NCBI GenBank assembly: GCA_051883455.1
Contig: JBJETT010000009.1
Location: 62,001 to 126,000 of the forward strand
Source of the DNA: HGM11368 sp051883455
GTDB lineage: Bacteria > Bacillota > Clostridia > Christensenellales > UBA3700
Direction: 5' to 3'
DNA length: 64,000 nucleotides
Shown here: piece by piece, positions 24,301-31,936 of the stretch
Layout of the letters: each line of letters starts with the position of its first letter
Numbering within the stretch: the first letter of the stretch is position 1
Position numbers and translations under genes: made by a program
Notes under the pieces: generated by a model
The model's database searches: none
What the model was told of the DNA's origin: nothing
Seen by the model: only the letters and a program-made list of their open reading frames with translations

Positions 24301-25173
24301 TTATTTGAGCATCTCCACGATACGCTTACATGCGGCTTTACCTTCCTCACTGAGTGGCAAGAACGGACGTCTGCATTCTCCCATATCTATACCCATCTCG
24401 GTAAGTACGCCTTTCTCCATTGCAAAGACGCCGTATTTGATGAGCAAGCCGATAATCTCGTTGACCTCGGTTTGAATGCTCTGAGCCTTGGCGATATTGC
24501 CCGCCTTGAACTCGTTGTAGATTGCGATAAACTTCTCCGCCATAAAGTTGTAGGTCGAGCCGATACCTCCGTCCGCACCCATTGCCAAGCCTGCTACGAA
24601 CATTTCGTCAAAGCCGTTGTAGACTATTGGCTTGCACGCCATAGTCTTGAACTGTTGCAACAAGTATAGGTCGGAATTGGTATGCTTGATTGCAATAAAC
24701 TTAGGGTTGGCAAACATGTCCTCTGCAAGCGCCTTGGTAAAATTGAAACCGTTGGCGTTGGGGAAGTTGTACATAATCATTGGTATCTCTACACTGTTAG
24801 CAATAGCATAGTAGTGCTCCTTGATTGCTTGGTAGCTAAAGCCGTAATAGAAAGGCGCAACCGCCGATATAGCGTCGAAACCTACGCTCTCGGCGTACTT
24901 AGCCATCTCTATTGCTTGGTCGGTGGCTATCGTGCCTACGTGCGCTATGAGAGTTACTCTACCCTTGTTGACGTCGGCTACGATTTTGAAGAGCTGTTTG
25001 CGTTCCTCTATAGTGAGCAACAAGCCCTCGCCAGTCGAGCCTGCTACGTAAAAGCCATTGACTCCTTTGGCAATGTTGAGCTCCATAAGTTTTGCTACTG
25101 AATCGGCGTTGATTTTGCCGTCTTTGTCAAACGGCGTCAATAGTGCCGGGAATACCCCTTTAAATTTGTCCAT
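24301..25173 (-). CDS. nanA: N-acetylneuraminate lyase
   Basis: A 290-residue aldolase of the DHDPS/NAL superfamily that splits N-acetylneuraminate into ManNAc and pyruvate. The start at 25173 follows CAAGGAGAACAAT; the longer frame is non-coding. VAGSTGEGLLL is the pyruvate carboxylate loop, MIMYNFPNANGFN holds the catalytic Tyr and FIAIKHTNSD the Schiff-base Lys. It is the last gene of the sialic-acid operon, 47 bases after the ROK kinase, and a terminator follows. Context and the G-x-N-F pattern favour NanA over DapA. Confidence 0.92.
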   Translation of the reverse strand: MDKFKGVFPALLTPFDKDGKINADSVAKLMELNIAKGVNGFYVAGSTGEGLLLTIEERKQLFKIVADVNKGRVTLIAHVGTIATDQAIEMAKYAESVGFDAISAVAPFYYGFSYQAIKEHYYAIANSVEIPMIMYNFPNANGFNFTKALAEDMFANPKFIAIKHTNSDLYLLQQFKTMACKPIVYNGFDEMFVAGLAMGADGGIGSTYNFMAEKFIAIYNEFKAGNIAKAQSIQTEVNEIIGLLIKYGVFAMEKGVLTEMGIDMGECRRPFLPLSEEGKAACKRIVEMLK

Positions 25174-25220
25174 ATTGTTCTCCTTGTAAAAATTGTTGAT
25201 ACGTATTGATTTATTGACGT

Positions 25221-26096
25221 TTATTGTGATTGAAACTTGCCGTTGAGCGCGCAATATACCGCCCCGATTACTCCCGCCGTGTTGCCTAGCGTTGCTCGTG
25301 CCAATCGGGCGGAAATTTGCTTCTCGCAAGGCTCGCTCCACCGTTTCCACCACAAGTCGCCCAGCTCTACCACTCCACCGCCTACCAATATAAGGTCGGG
25401 GTGATACTGCTCGTCGGCAATCTTGGCGACATTAGTAAAATCGTCGAAGAAGCTACTAAGCGCTTGCGTATACTTGCCCGACTCGTTGCTAAAAACTTCT
25501 CTTAGGTCGTTCGTACCCGCGCTCTTCTTGAGCCCCGTAGCGGAAACGTAACACTCTACGCAACCCTTGTTGCCACAAAAGCAAACTCTATCGCCCTCCT
25601 CGTGAAGAGTATAGTGTCCCATTCTCGTATCTACTACCGAGCCTTCGTCAAGCTCTCTATCGACAAGTAGGCTCGCTCCTAGTCCAGTGCCGAGAGTGAG
25701 CATCATCACTCTTTCGTAGCCTACACCCGCTCCGCAAAAACACTCGGCAACCAATGCGCCTACTGCGTCGTTGACAACGGTGATTCTCCTGCCGAGTCTT
25801 TTAGTCAACTCTTGAGACAATCTTAGCCCCGTAAAGCCCATGAGTGCGTCGGTGGCGTAGGTAATGCTACCGCTGTTCCAATCCACCGTGCCGGCGGTGG
25901 CTACGCCTATCCTCTCGACCCCGGATAGGTCAAAGTGTTTGATTGCCTTGACGATATTGCCTACGATAATCTCCGCACCTTTGTCCCCTTGGGTGGGGGT
26001 AGAATAGCTTTGCAGTATCGAATAACTGCCGTCTTCTACAGATATGAGCGCGGACTTGATGCTCGTTCCGCCTACGTCAACGCCTATCGTCAACAT
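25221..26096 (-). CDS. nanK: ROK-family kinase, predicted N-acetylmannosamine kinase
   Basis: 291 residues. DVGGTSIKSALIS is the ATP phosphate loop and VVNDAVGALVAECFCGAG the sugar-binding and catalytic Asp region. HTLHEEGDRVCFCGNKGCVECYVS gives the ROK zinc site, and LGTGLGASLLVD is the second glycine loop. It should phosphorylate ManNAc from NanA. The assignment to ManNAc rests on position between nanE and nanA. Its start overlaps the nanE stop by 7 bases. Confidence 0.9.
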   Translation of the reverse strand: MLTIGVDVGGTSIKSALISVEDGSYSILQSYSTPTQGDKGAEIIVGNIVKAIKHFDLSGVERIGVATAGTVDWNSGSITYATDALMGFTGLRLSQELTKRLGRRITVVNDAVGALVAECFCGAGVGYERVMMLTLGTGLGASLLVDRELDEGSVVDTRMGHYTLHEEGDRVCFCGNKGCVECYVSATGLKKSAGTNDLREVFSNESGKYTQALSSFFDDFTNVAKIADEQYHPDLILVGGGVVELGDLWWKRWSEPCEKQISARLARATLGNTAGVIGAVYCALNGKFQSQ

Positions 26097-26767
26097 AAAT
26101 CGAGTGCTCCCACGAACCTCTTGGTAATGTCGGTAGGACGAGTGATTGCCGTGCCTACTACGATAGAATATACGCCCGTGCGACTAACCTTGGTGAGTTG
26201 GTCTCGCTCCCATATTCCGCCCTCGGCTATGATATGCGCCTTAGGGAACTTGACTACCAGCTCTCTCAAAAAGTCGTAGTCGGGTATGCTTATGCCCTTG
26301 GTGGCAGGTGTGTAACCTCTCATCGTTGAGCCGATATAATCGAAGCCCAACTCGTATGCGTAGGCGGCATTGTCGATATTGTCCACGTCCGCCATTATCT
26401 CTACGGTAGGTGCGTTGGCTCTGATATATGCTACAAGGTCGGATAGCTTCTCTCCGTTAGGTCTTTCTCTACCCGTGCAGTCCAATGCGATTACTTCACA
26501 ACCCGAGGTCAACAGCTGCTTGACTTCCGTCAAGGTTGGGGTTATGTATACGGGAGAATCGGGATATATAGCTTTGATTATTCCTATGACGGGCAAGTCG
26601 ACTCTACCCTTGATAGATTGGATATCTTCCACACCGTTGGCTCTGATGCCCACCGCTCCGCCTTGCTGAGCCGCATAAGCAAAATGCTGCATTATGCCAA
26701 GCCCGTACAAAGACTCGCCTTGCACCGCTTGACAAGATACTATTAGTCCCCTATTCAAATTAGGCAT
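26090..26767 (-). CDS. nanE: N-acetylmannosamine-6-phosphate 2-epimerase
   Basis: A 225-residue TIM-barrel enzyme that converts ManNAc-6-P to GlcNAc-6-P. GLIVSCQAVQGESLYG, VGIRANGVEDIQSIKGRVDLPVIGIIK, VIALDCTGRERPNGE, MADVDNIDNAAYAYELGFDYIGSTMRGYTP and IAEGGIWERDQL are the recognised NanE blocks, with the catalytic Lys in VIGIIK. It overlaps the sialidase gene by 8 bases and the kinase gene by 7, so the operon is tightly coupled. Confidence 0.95.
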   Translation of the reverse strand: MPNLNRGLIVSCQAVQGESLYGLGIMQHFAYAAQQGGAVGIRANGVEDIQSIKGRVDLPVIGIIKAIYPDSPVYITPTLTEVKQLLTSGCEVIALDCTGRERPNGEKLSDLVAYIRANAPTVEIMADVDNIDNAAYAYELGFDYIGSTMRGYTPATKGISIPDYDFLRELVVKFPKAHIIAEGGIWERDQLTKVSRTGVYSIVVGTAITRPTDITKRFVGALDLC

Positions 26768-28076
26768 TGCTATTCTCCTTTATCCAATCAATACTTACTA
26801 TAGTCCAATCTATACTTTCGTGCCTCGTGCTTGGCTCGAAAAGTACGCCAATGTCACCGCTAGGCAACTGCACCATACTACTGTATACGAATTCTCCCTC
26901 TCGCAAAGTCGCACTGTACGCCCACGTCTTGCCCTCATCGTAAGACAGTCTAATCACGCCGTTGCGACGCTTCTTGGTGTCGGCGCCGTTGAGGAATACC
27001 ACACAAGGCTTGTCGCCGTCAACCGCATTGATGACGGACAACTGACATATACTCTGCTTAAGGGCGTCGTCAAAGCGGAAGTCCGTCCAACTCGCTCCGC
27101 CGTCGTAACTGTCGGCTACGGCAACTCTCTTCTTGTTGCTATGATTGCGCATAAACAGTCTTAGTCCACCCTCTTGCAAATTGATAAGCTGACTCTCGCT
27201 CAAACACTCGTGAGGCAAAACGCTCTTGTCCTTGTAGCTAAACAATCCCAGTCTCTTGCGACAATGGGTAGGGGTATCGCCCATCTTCCAACTATTGCCC
27301 CCGTCGTCGCTGTATATGACGGCGCACGATAGTTTTAGCACTCTACCCTTGCCCTTGTTGTAGTATATCGGGAATACCAGTCTACCCGCAAACTTACCTT
27401 GCAGTATCTTGACTCCTACGCCGGGACCCGTGCCGATAAAGTTCATGTCTTGCGTCTTGACTTGGTGATTGAGGCAAATCGGCTTGGACCAAGTGAGTCC
27501 GTCGTCGTCGCTGTAACACAACATTAGATAGAAGGTTTCTTGCTCTTTGAAGATGCCGTCACCAATGAAAATATTGGACACGTATTGACTTTTTTGATAT
27601 ATATTGCCGTCGTCGTCTATCTCGTAATCAGTGGCGGTATCGCCCAAATAGAGCTTGCCGTCCCTTGCCGTATACCTCTCGCCTTGACCAATGATATATC
27701 TATGCCCTTGCTCGTCTTCGCCCACTCCGCTAGAACAGTTGAGTATGCCGACACCCGATGGGGTATGGTCGTAGAGCATAAAAATCCTACCCTTCTCTCC
27801 GTCGTAGAGCAAGGTCGGGTCGATTGCCGCAGAAGCGTTGAGTTTGCTCTCTCCGTATTCTTGAACGGCAACTATCTTATCACCCCAAGTCTTGCCTCCG
27901 TCCAAAGAACGCCTAACTACCTTGTCTATGCGGTTGGGGTTGTCGCCACCGCCGTAATGCCTTTCGTCGGCGCAAGCAACTACCACGCCACTAGCCGTAA
28001 CGACCACGGCAGGTATCCTGTAATTGCCTTGTCCGCAACTGTCTAAATCGAATAGCTTGACAAACTCCATACTCAC
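26760..28076 (-). CDS. nanH: Exo-alpha-sialidase without a signal peptide
   Basis: A 438-residue six-bladed propeller sialidase. YRIPAVV is the R-I-P motif with the first triad Arg. Five Asp-box-like repeats are visible (SLDGGKTW, SDDDGLTW, SDDGGNSW, SYDGGASW, SYDEGKTW), and FVYSSMVQLPSGDIGVLFE carries the nucleophile Tyr and a late Glu. There is no signal peptide or anchor, so it probably acts in the cytosol on imported sialo-oligosaccharides. It overlaps the mutarotase-like gene upstream by 4 bases. Confidence 0.9.
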   Translation of the reverse strand: MSMEFVKLFDLDSCGQGNYRIPAVVVTASGVVVACADERHYGGGDNPNRIDKVVRRSLDGGKTWGDKIVAVQEYGESKLNASAAIDPTLLYDGEKGRIFMLYDHTPSGVGILNCSSGVGEDEQGHRYIIGQGERYTARDGKLYLGDTATDYEIDDDGNIYQKSQYVSNIFIGDGIFKEQETFYLMLCYSDDDGLTWSKPICLNHQVKTQDMNFIGTGPGVGVKILQGKFAGRLVFPIYYNKGKGRVLKLSCAVIYSDDGGNSWKMGDTPTHCRKRLGLFSYKDKSVLPHECLSESQLINLQEGGLRLFMRNHSNKKRVAVADSYDGGASWTDFRFDDALKQSICQLSVINAVDGDKPCVVFLNGADTKKRRNGVIRLSYDEGKTWAYSATLREGEFVYSSMVQLPSGDIGVLFEPSTRHESIDWTIVSIDWIKENSNA

Positions 28077-28951
28077 CTACCTACCGTCATAGACCAACGG
28101 TATACGTATTTTTGGTTAGGTTCTAGCGCTATTATCCCCGTCTTTTTGCTGAGTTCTCTCTCGGGCTCTGCATAATCGGGAAGCGCAAGCCACGGCTCTA
28201 TGCAATAATAACCGCCCTTGTTTTCCCAGCTCCACAAGCCGAGGTTTGGCGTAACGCCTAAATCAAATATTATACTTGCACCGTCCTTTCGTACCAACTT
28301 GAAATGCGAAAAGTCCGCGCCCGTAAGAATGATGGTAGGGTATCTTTGCATAAGTTCTTTAGTCAATGGGAGCTTGCTAAGCTTGTCCCATTTCTCTCGC
28401 CCTAATATATACTTGCCATCTTGCAAAGTCAAGTTGTAAGGCTCTATCTCCTTGCCAAAATCGAGATAGTTGCCGCTTAGGTCGTCACGATCGCCGTTGT
28501 CCACGCAAGGCAACGCCAAAGCGGGATGCGCCCCCAGTCCGAAATACATCGTCTTGTCGTCGACGTTGGATACCGTCATCGTGGTGACAAGCGTGTCGCC
28601 TTGAAGTCTTCGAGCAACGCTGAAGTCAAATTTGTAAGGATAGCGTGCAAGGGTAGCTTCGTCGTAAGTCAAACGCAGAGTCACGCTGTCTTGCGAATGC
28701 TCCGCCACTTGAAAAGTCGAATAGTCGCATAGCCCGTGTATATTCATCTCGTAACGCTTGCCATCTACCGTATAATAGCCGTCTTTGAGTCTGCCGACGA
28801 AGGGAAACAATATCACGTCCTTATCCGTCCAACTGTCGGGACTGCCTTGCCACAACAGTTCTCTACCCGTGGCGATATCAAAAAAACTATCTAGAGTGCC
28901 ACCCTCTTCGTCTACGATGACTCGCAATCTGCCATTGCTGATACTTTTCAT
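28073..28951 (-). CDS. Aldose 1-epimerase-like protein of the sialic-acid operon
   Basis: 292 residues with the galactose-mutarotase fold: GGTLDSFFDIATGRELLWQG, VLFPFVGRLKDGYYTVDGKRYEMNIHGLCDYSTFQV with the conserved His, and FGLGAHPALALPC with the second His. It resembles the LacX/YeaD-like branch, which acts on sugars or sugar phosphates. As first gene of the nan operon it may speed mutarotation of ManNAc or sialic acid; that is inference. It starts after AGGGGGATTTT. Confidence 0.85.
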   Translation of the reverse strand: MKSISNGRLRVIVDEEGGTLDSFFDIATGRELLWQGSPDSWTDKDVILFPFVGRLKDGYYTVDGKRYEMNIHGLCDYSTFQVAEHSQDSVTLRLTYDEATLARYPYKFDFSVARRLQGDTLVTTMTVSNVDDKTMYFGLGAHPALALPCVDNGDRDDLSGNYLDFGKEIEPYNLTLQDGKYILGREKWDKLSKLPLTKELMQRYPTIILTGADFSHFKLVRKDGASIIFDLGVTPNLGLWSWENKGGYYCIEPWLALPDYAEPERELSKKTGIIALEPNQKYVYRWSMTVGR

Positions 28952-28973
28952 AAAATCCCCCTATCTACAAAAA

Positions 28974-29002
28974 ATTATAGCACAATAGAGTGACAAAAAC
29001 AA
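28974..29002 (-). promoter_or_regulatory. nan operon promoter
   Basis: Minus strand: TTGTTT at 28997-29002, 17 nt, TATAAT at 28974-28979. Confidence 0.6.
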
Positions 29003-29029
29003 TATATGTAAATAATATTGTTGCCCCGC

Positions 29030-29058
29030 TTGCAAGTAAAAATTGATGAGTGTATAAT
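29030..29058 (+). promoter_or_regulatory. Promoter of the M29 aminopeptidase gene
   Basis: TTGCAA at 29030-29035, 17 nt, TATAAT at 29053-29058. It is divergent from the nan promoter. Confidence 0.65.
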
Positions 29059-29076
29059 AACTTCAAGGAGATTGAT

Positions 29077-30306
29077 ATGAACAAAAATTTGTTGAAAAAA
29101 TATGCAAAAACCGTGGTAAAGGTGGGCGTAAACCTTCAAAAGGGCGACGACCTAGTTATCAATACCACCGTGGACGGAATAGAATTGGCAAGAGAGATTG
29201 CCGAATATGCGTACAAGGCGGGCGCAAAACGCGTAGACGTTCAGTTCGGCGATGAAAAGATAAGAAGATTGGATTATCTCTACCAATCCGAGCAAGAATT
29301 GACGACCCTGCCTCAATGGCTCGTCGATCGTAGCAACGATATGGTGGACAGAAAAGCTTGCTACGTGGCAATTTTGGCAGAGGACCCCGACGCCTACGTG
29401 GGAATAGACGAAGACTTGATTGCCAAGGTTTCGCGTGCAAGACACGTGGCTCTCAAACGCTACTACGACGCCGCAACAAGCAACGAAATAAGGTGGTGCC
29501 TATGTGCCGTGCCTAGCAAGGAATGGGCAAAAAAAGTATTTCCTAACCTACCCGCAAGTAAAGCCGTGGACAAACTGTGGAAGATGATTGCTACCACTAT
29601 GCGCTTAGACCAAAAAGACCCCGTCAAGGCTTGGCAACAGCACAACGAGCGCCTTGCAGCTTTGAGCGAATATTTGACCAAAAAACAGTTTTGTAAGCTT
29701 CATTTGACAACCGAATTGGGTACGGATTTGGAAGTAGGTATGCCCGAGGGATATTACTTTAGCGGCGGGCACGAGATGAGCCGTGACGGCGTGGACTTTA
29801 CCGCCAATATGCCTACCGAAGAAGTCTTTTCGTTGCCTCATAAAGACAAGGTAAACGGCGTGGTGTACTCTTCTATGCCACTAGTGCACAACGGCAATAC
29901 CGTGGATAAATTTTGGCTAAGACTGAAAAACGGAAAAATCGTAGACTACGGCGCGAAACAAGGACTAGCCACCCTAAAAGGTATAATAGAAAGCGACGAG
30001 GGAAGCCGTTATCTCGGTGAGATTGCAATAGTGCAATACGACTCCCCTATCCGCAGTCTAAATACACTGTTCTACAATACCTTGTTTGATGAAAACGCAA
30101 GCTGTCACTTAGCTATCGGTGAAGCCTATCCTATGATAGCGGGCGTAGAAAATATGGACGAAGAAACTAAAAAAGGGCGCGGTATCAACACGTCTTGCAC
30201 TCACGTCGACTTTATGATAGGCACTAGGAATATGACTATAATCGGAGAAGATTGCGACGGCAACCAAACAATCATTATGCAAAACGGTAACCTCGTGTGC
30301 GTGTGA
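29077..30306 (+). CDS. M29-family aminopeptidase
   Basis: A 409-residue cytosolic metallopeptidase. The start MNKNLLKKYAKTVVKVGVNLQKGD at 29077 follows CAAGGAGATTGAT; the longer frame begins inside the -10 box. The first 190 residues form the AmpS/thermophilic aminopeptidase N-domain. The metal-binding half includes LHLTTELGTDLEVGMPEG, NMPTEEVFSLPHKDKVNG, LGEIAIVQYDSP, NTLFYNTLFDENASCHLAIG and THVDFMIGT, with the expected Glu, His and Asp ligands. It removes N-terminal residues from peptides. Confidence 0.93.
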   Translation: MNKNLLKKYAKTVVKVGVNLQKGDDLVINTTVDGIELAREIAEYAYKAGAKRVDVQFGDEKIRRLDYLYQSEQELTTLPQWLVDRSNDMVDRKACYVAILAEDPDAYVGIDEDLIAKVSRARHVALKRYYDAATSNEIRWCLCAVPSKEWAKKVFPNLPASKAVDKLWKMIATTMRLDQKDPVKAWQQHNERLAALSEYLTKKQFCKLHLTTELGTDLEVGMPEGYYFSGGHEMSRDGVDFTANMPTEEVFSLPHKDKVNGVVYSSMPLVHNGNTVDKFWLRLKNGKIVDYGAKQGLATLKGIIESDEGSRYLGEIAIVQYDSPIRSLNTLFYNTLFDENASCHLAIGEAYPMIAGVENMDEETKKGRGINTSCTHVDFMIGTRNMTIIGEDCDGNQTIIMQNGNLVCV

Positions 30307-30324
30307 TTGTTGACTAATAAATAC

Positions 30325-30351
30325 AAAAAGCCGATACGTATCGGCTTTTTT
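30325..30351 (+). terminator. Terminator after the aminopeptidase
   Basis: Stem AAAAAGCCGATACG/CGTATCGGCTTTTT. It contains the recurrent GATACGTATC core. Confidence 0.85.
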
Positions 30352-30394
30352 GTTATTTTTAATTGTTTTGTTTTGCTTATTTGTATTGCTAATA

Positions 30395-31177
30395 TTACTT
30401 GCCTATCACATTGTCGTGCAATGTCACCTCTCCGCTGTTGAGTGACAAAACGCAATCGCCACAATCTACGACAAGACTTGCTCTATCGTCTATATCGAGC
30501 ACTTTGCCGTGACAAGCGTTGCCGTTGAAGACAAAGTCTACGTAGTTGCCTATGAGCATCGAGCGTTGTTTGTACTCGCTGAGGAAGTCGGCACAAGTCA
30601 ATTCTTCCGCTATCGCCATTACCTCTCGATAAATCTCGGCAATGAGTACGTTGCGATCAAGGTCGTTGTCGTCGTAGAGATAGGCTATCTTGTCAACAAG
30701 ATCATCGGGAATAGGTAGGTCGGGTTGTTGAGCATTGACCCCTATACCAACGATTACGCTGTCTACGCTGTCGCTGTCCGCCCTTGCGTTGCACATTATG
30801 CCTCCGACCTTTTTGCCCGAGAGATAGAGGTCGTTGACCCATTTGATTTGAAGACTAATGCCGCATACTTTTTCCACGGCTCTCGCCACGGCAACGGCGA
30901 CTGCGGGAGTGATTAGCCCCGCTTGCTCCATACTGCAACCCACCTTGACTGCCATGCTCATATATATTCCGTAGCCCGCAGGTGAAAAAAACCTTCTGCC
31001 TTCTATCCTGCCTTTGCCTGCAGTTTGTTCCTCTGCCACCACGAGCAGTCCTTCTACGAATTGGTCACGTAGTAGACCTTCGATATAGTCGTTGGTAGAG
31101 GTGACCGTATCCAATACGACGACCTCGGCACCTGTCATTTCTTGAAGTCTTGTTTGATTGAGGGGTACGAATTTCAT
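30395..31177 (-). CDS. birA: Biotin--[acetyl-CoA-carboxylase] ligase, no DNA-binding domain
   Basis: 260 residues. VTSTNDYIEGLL, AEEQTAGKGRIEGRRFFSPAGYGIYMSM with the G-x-G-R-x-x-R biotinyl-AMP loop, LQIKWVNDLYLSGKKVGGIMCNA and VIVGIGVNAQQ form the catalytic core. A C-terminal SH3-like domain ends VVDCGDCVLSLNSGEVTL. It lacks the N-terminal HTH, so it is a plain group I ligase that attaches biotin and cannot repress transcription like E. coli BirA. It starts after GCGAGGTAAAT. Confidence 0.93.
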   Translation of the reverse strand: MKFVPLNQTRLQEMTGAEVVVLDTVTSTNDYIEGLLRDQFVEGLLVVAEEQTAGKGRIEGRRFFSPAGYGIYMSMAVKVGCSMEQAGLITPAVAVAVARAVEKVCGISLQIKWVNDLYLSGKKVGGIMCNARADSDSVDSVIVGIGVNAQQPDLPIPDDLVDKIAYLYDDNDLDRNVLIAEIYREVMAIAEELTCADFLSEYKQRSMLIGNYVDFVFNGNACHGKVLDIDDRASLVVDCGDCVLSLNSGEVTLHDNVIGK

Positions 31178-31259
31178 ATTTACCTCGCTGTTGTTTAGTT
31201 GTCTATTGGGCGCCTAATATAGCCTTTCCGTTACGACTATAGGGCGCTAAGTCTAATAA

Positions 31260-31286
31260 GAAAAAATCGCTCTCACACGAGAGCGA
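31260..31286 (-). terminator. Terminator after the 76-residue membrane protein
   Basis: Stem TCGCTCTC-GTGT-GAGAGCGA, then TTTTTT on the minus strand. Confidence 0.8.
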
Positions 31287-31300
31287 CCTCGATATCGTCA

Positions 31301-31531
31301 TTATGCCAATACCAAAAGTTTGTTCTTGACAATGATGGAAATCAAGTCGATAATCCAAAATAGTGGAGCAAGAATTACATTGAGAACGATACCCAAAATA
31401 TTTCTTCTCTGAGCTCTGATGATTATACCCAAAATTAGGTTGGTAATAGGGATAATAGCAAGGATAATGCTGATGATATAACCCAAACCAAAATATCCGC
31501 CGCCGGACTTGCTAGATTTTTTCTTAGCCAT
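31301..31531 (-). CDS. Small two-segment membrane protein, unknown
   Basis: 76 residues. A Lys/Ser/Gly-rich start (MAKKKSSKSGGGYFG) is followed by two hydrophobic segments (GYIISIILAIIPITNLILGIII and NVILAPLFWIIDLISIIV). The layout recalls YqaE/Pmp3-like proteins, but the signature of that family is not clear. It has its own TTGAAA-17-TATAAT promoter, an AAAAGGAGAATACATAT ribosome site and a terminator, so it is a monocistronic gene. Confidence 0.7.
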   Translation of the reverse strand: MAKKKSSKSGGGYFGLGYIISIILAIIPITNLILGIIIRAQRRNILGIVLNVILAPLFWIIDLISIIVKNKLLVLA

Positions 31532-31563
31532 ATATGTATTCTCCTTTTATTTTTCTAAATATT

Positions 31564-31592
31564 ATTATATCGTAATCTTACGCTTTTTTCAA
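31564..31592 (-). promoter_or_regulatory. Promoter of the 76-residue membrane protein gene
   Basis: Minus strand: TTGAAA at 31587-31592, 17 nt, TATAAT at 31564-31569. The region from here to 31740 shows nothing else. Confidence 0.65.
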
Positions 31593-31742
31593 TATATATC
31601 AAAAATTTTTTTGGCGTTTTTGCAACAATTATGTTTGGCGTCAAGCACTGATAATTGTCTATTGCTCCTACTTTTGAATTGATTGTCAAGAAATATATTC
31701 TCGGCTAGCATTATCGACTATCTCGCGGCTCTTAGACAAACA

Positions 31743-31768
31743 AAAGGCAAGGTTACCCTTGCTTTTTG
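31743..31768 (-). terminator. Terminator of the feo operon
   Basis: Stem GCAAGG-GTAA-CCTTGC, then TTTTGTTTG on the minus strand. Confidence 0.7.
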
Positions 31769-31783
31769 TACCAACAATTTGGA

Positions 31784-31936
31784 TTATGATTTATGAGTAT
31801 CGTCGTGGCAACCTTTGCAACGAGTGCAATCGCCACAACACGATTTACCCTTCTTTTTGGCTACTATGCGATAGCAAGCTACGCCTACTACGATAACCAC
31901 CGCAAATACTATTATAAAAATCTCTATCGCTTTCAT
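31784..31936 (-). CDS. FeoB-associated Cys-rich membrane protein
   Basis: A 50-residue protein. One membrane helix (AIEIFIIVFAVVIVVGVACY) is followed by a basic stretch and a cysteine cluster (SCCGDCTRCKGCHDD). This matches the small FeoB-associated Cys-rich proteins, thought to assist ferrous iron uptake. The start has a perfect TAGGAGGAATGT site and overlaps the feoB stop as ATGA, so it is the third gene of feoA-feoB-X. Confidence 0.88.
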   Translation of the reverse strand: MKAIEIFIIVFAVVIVVGVACYRIVAKKKGKSCCGDCTRCKGCHDDTHKS

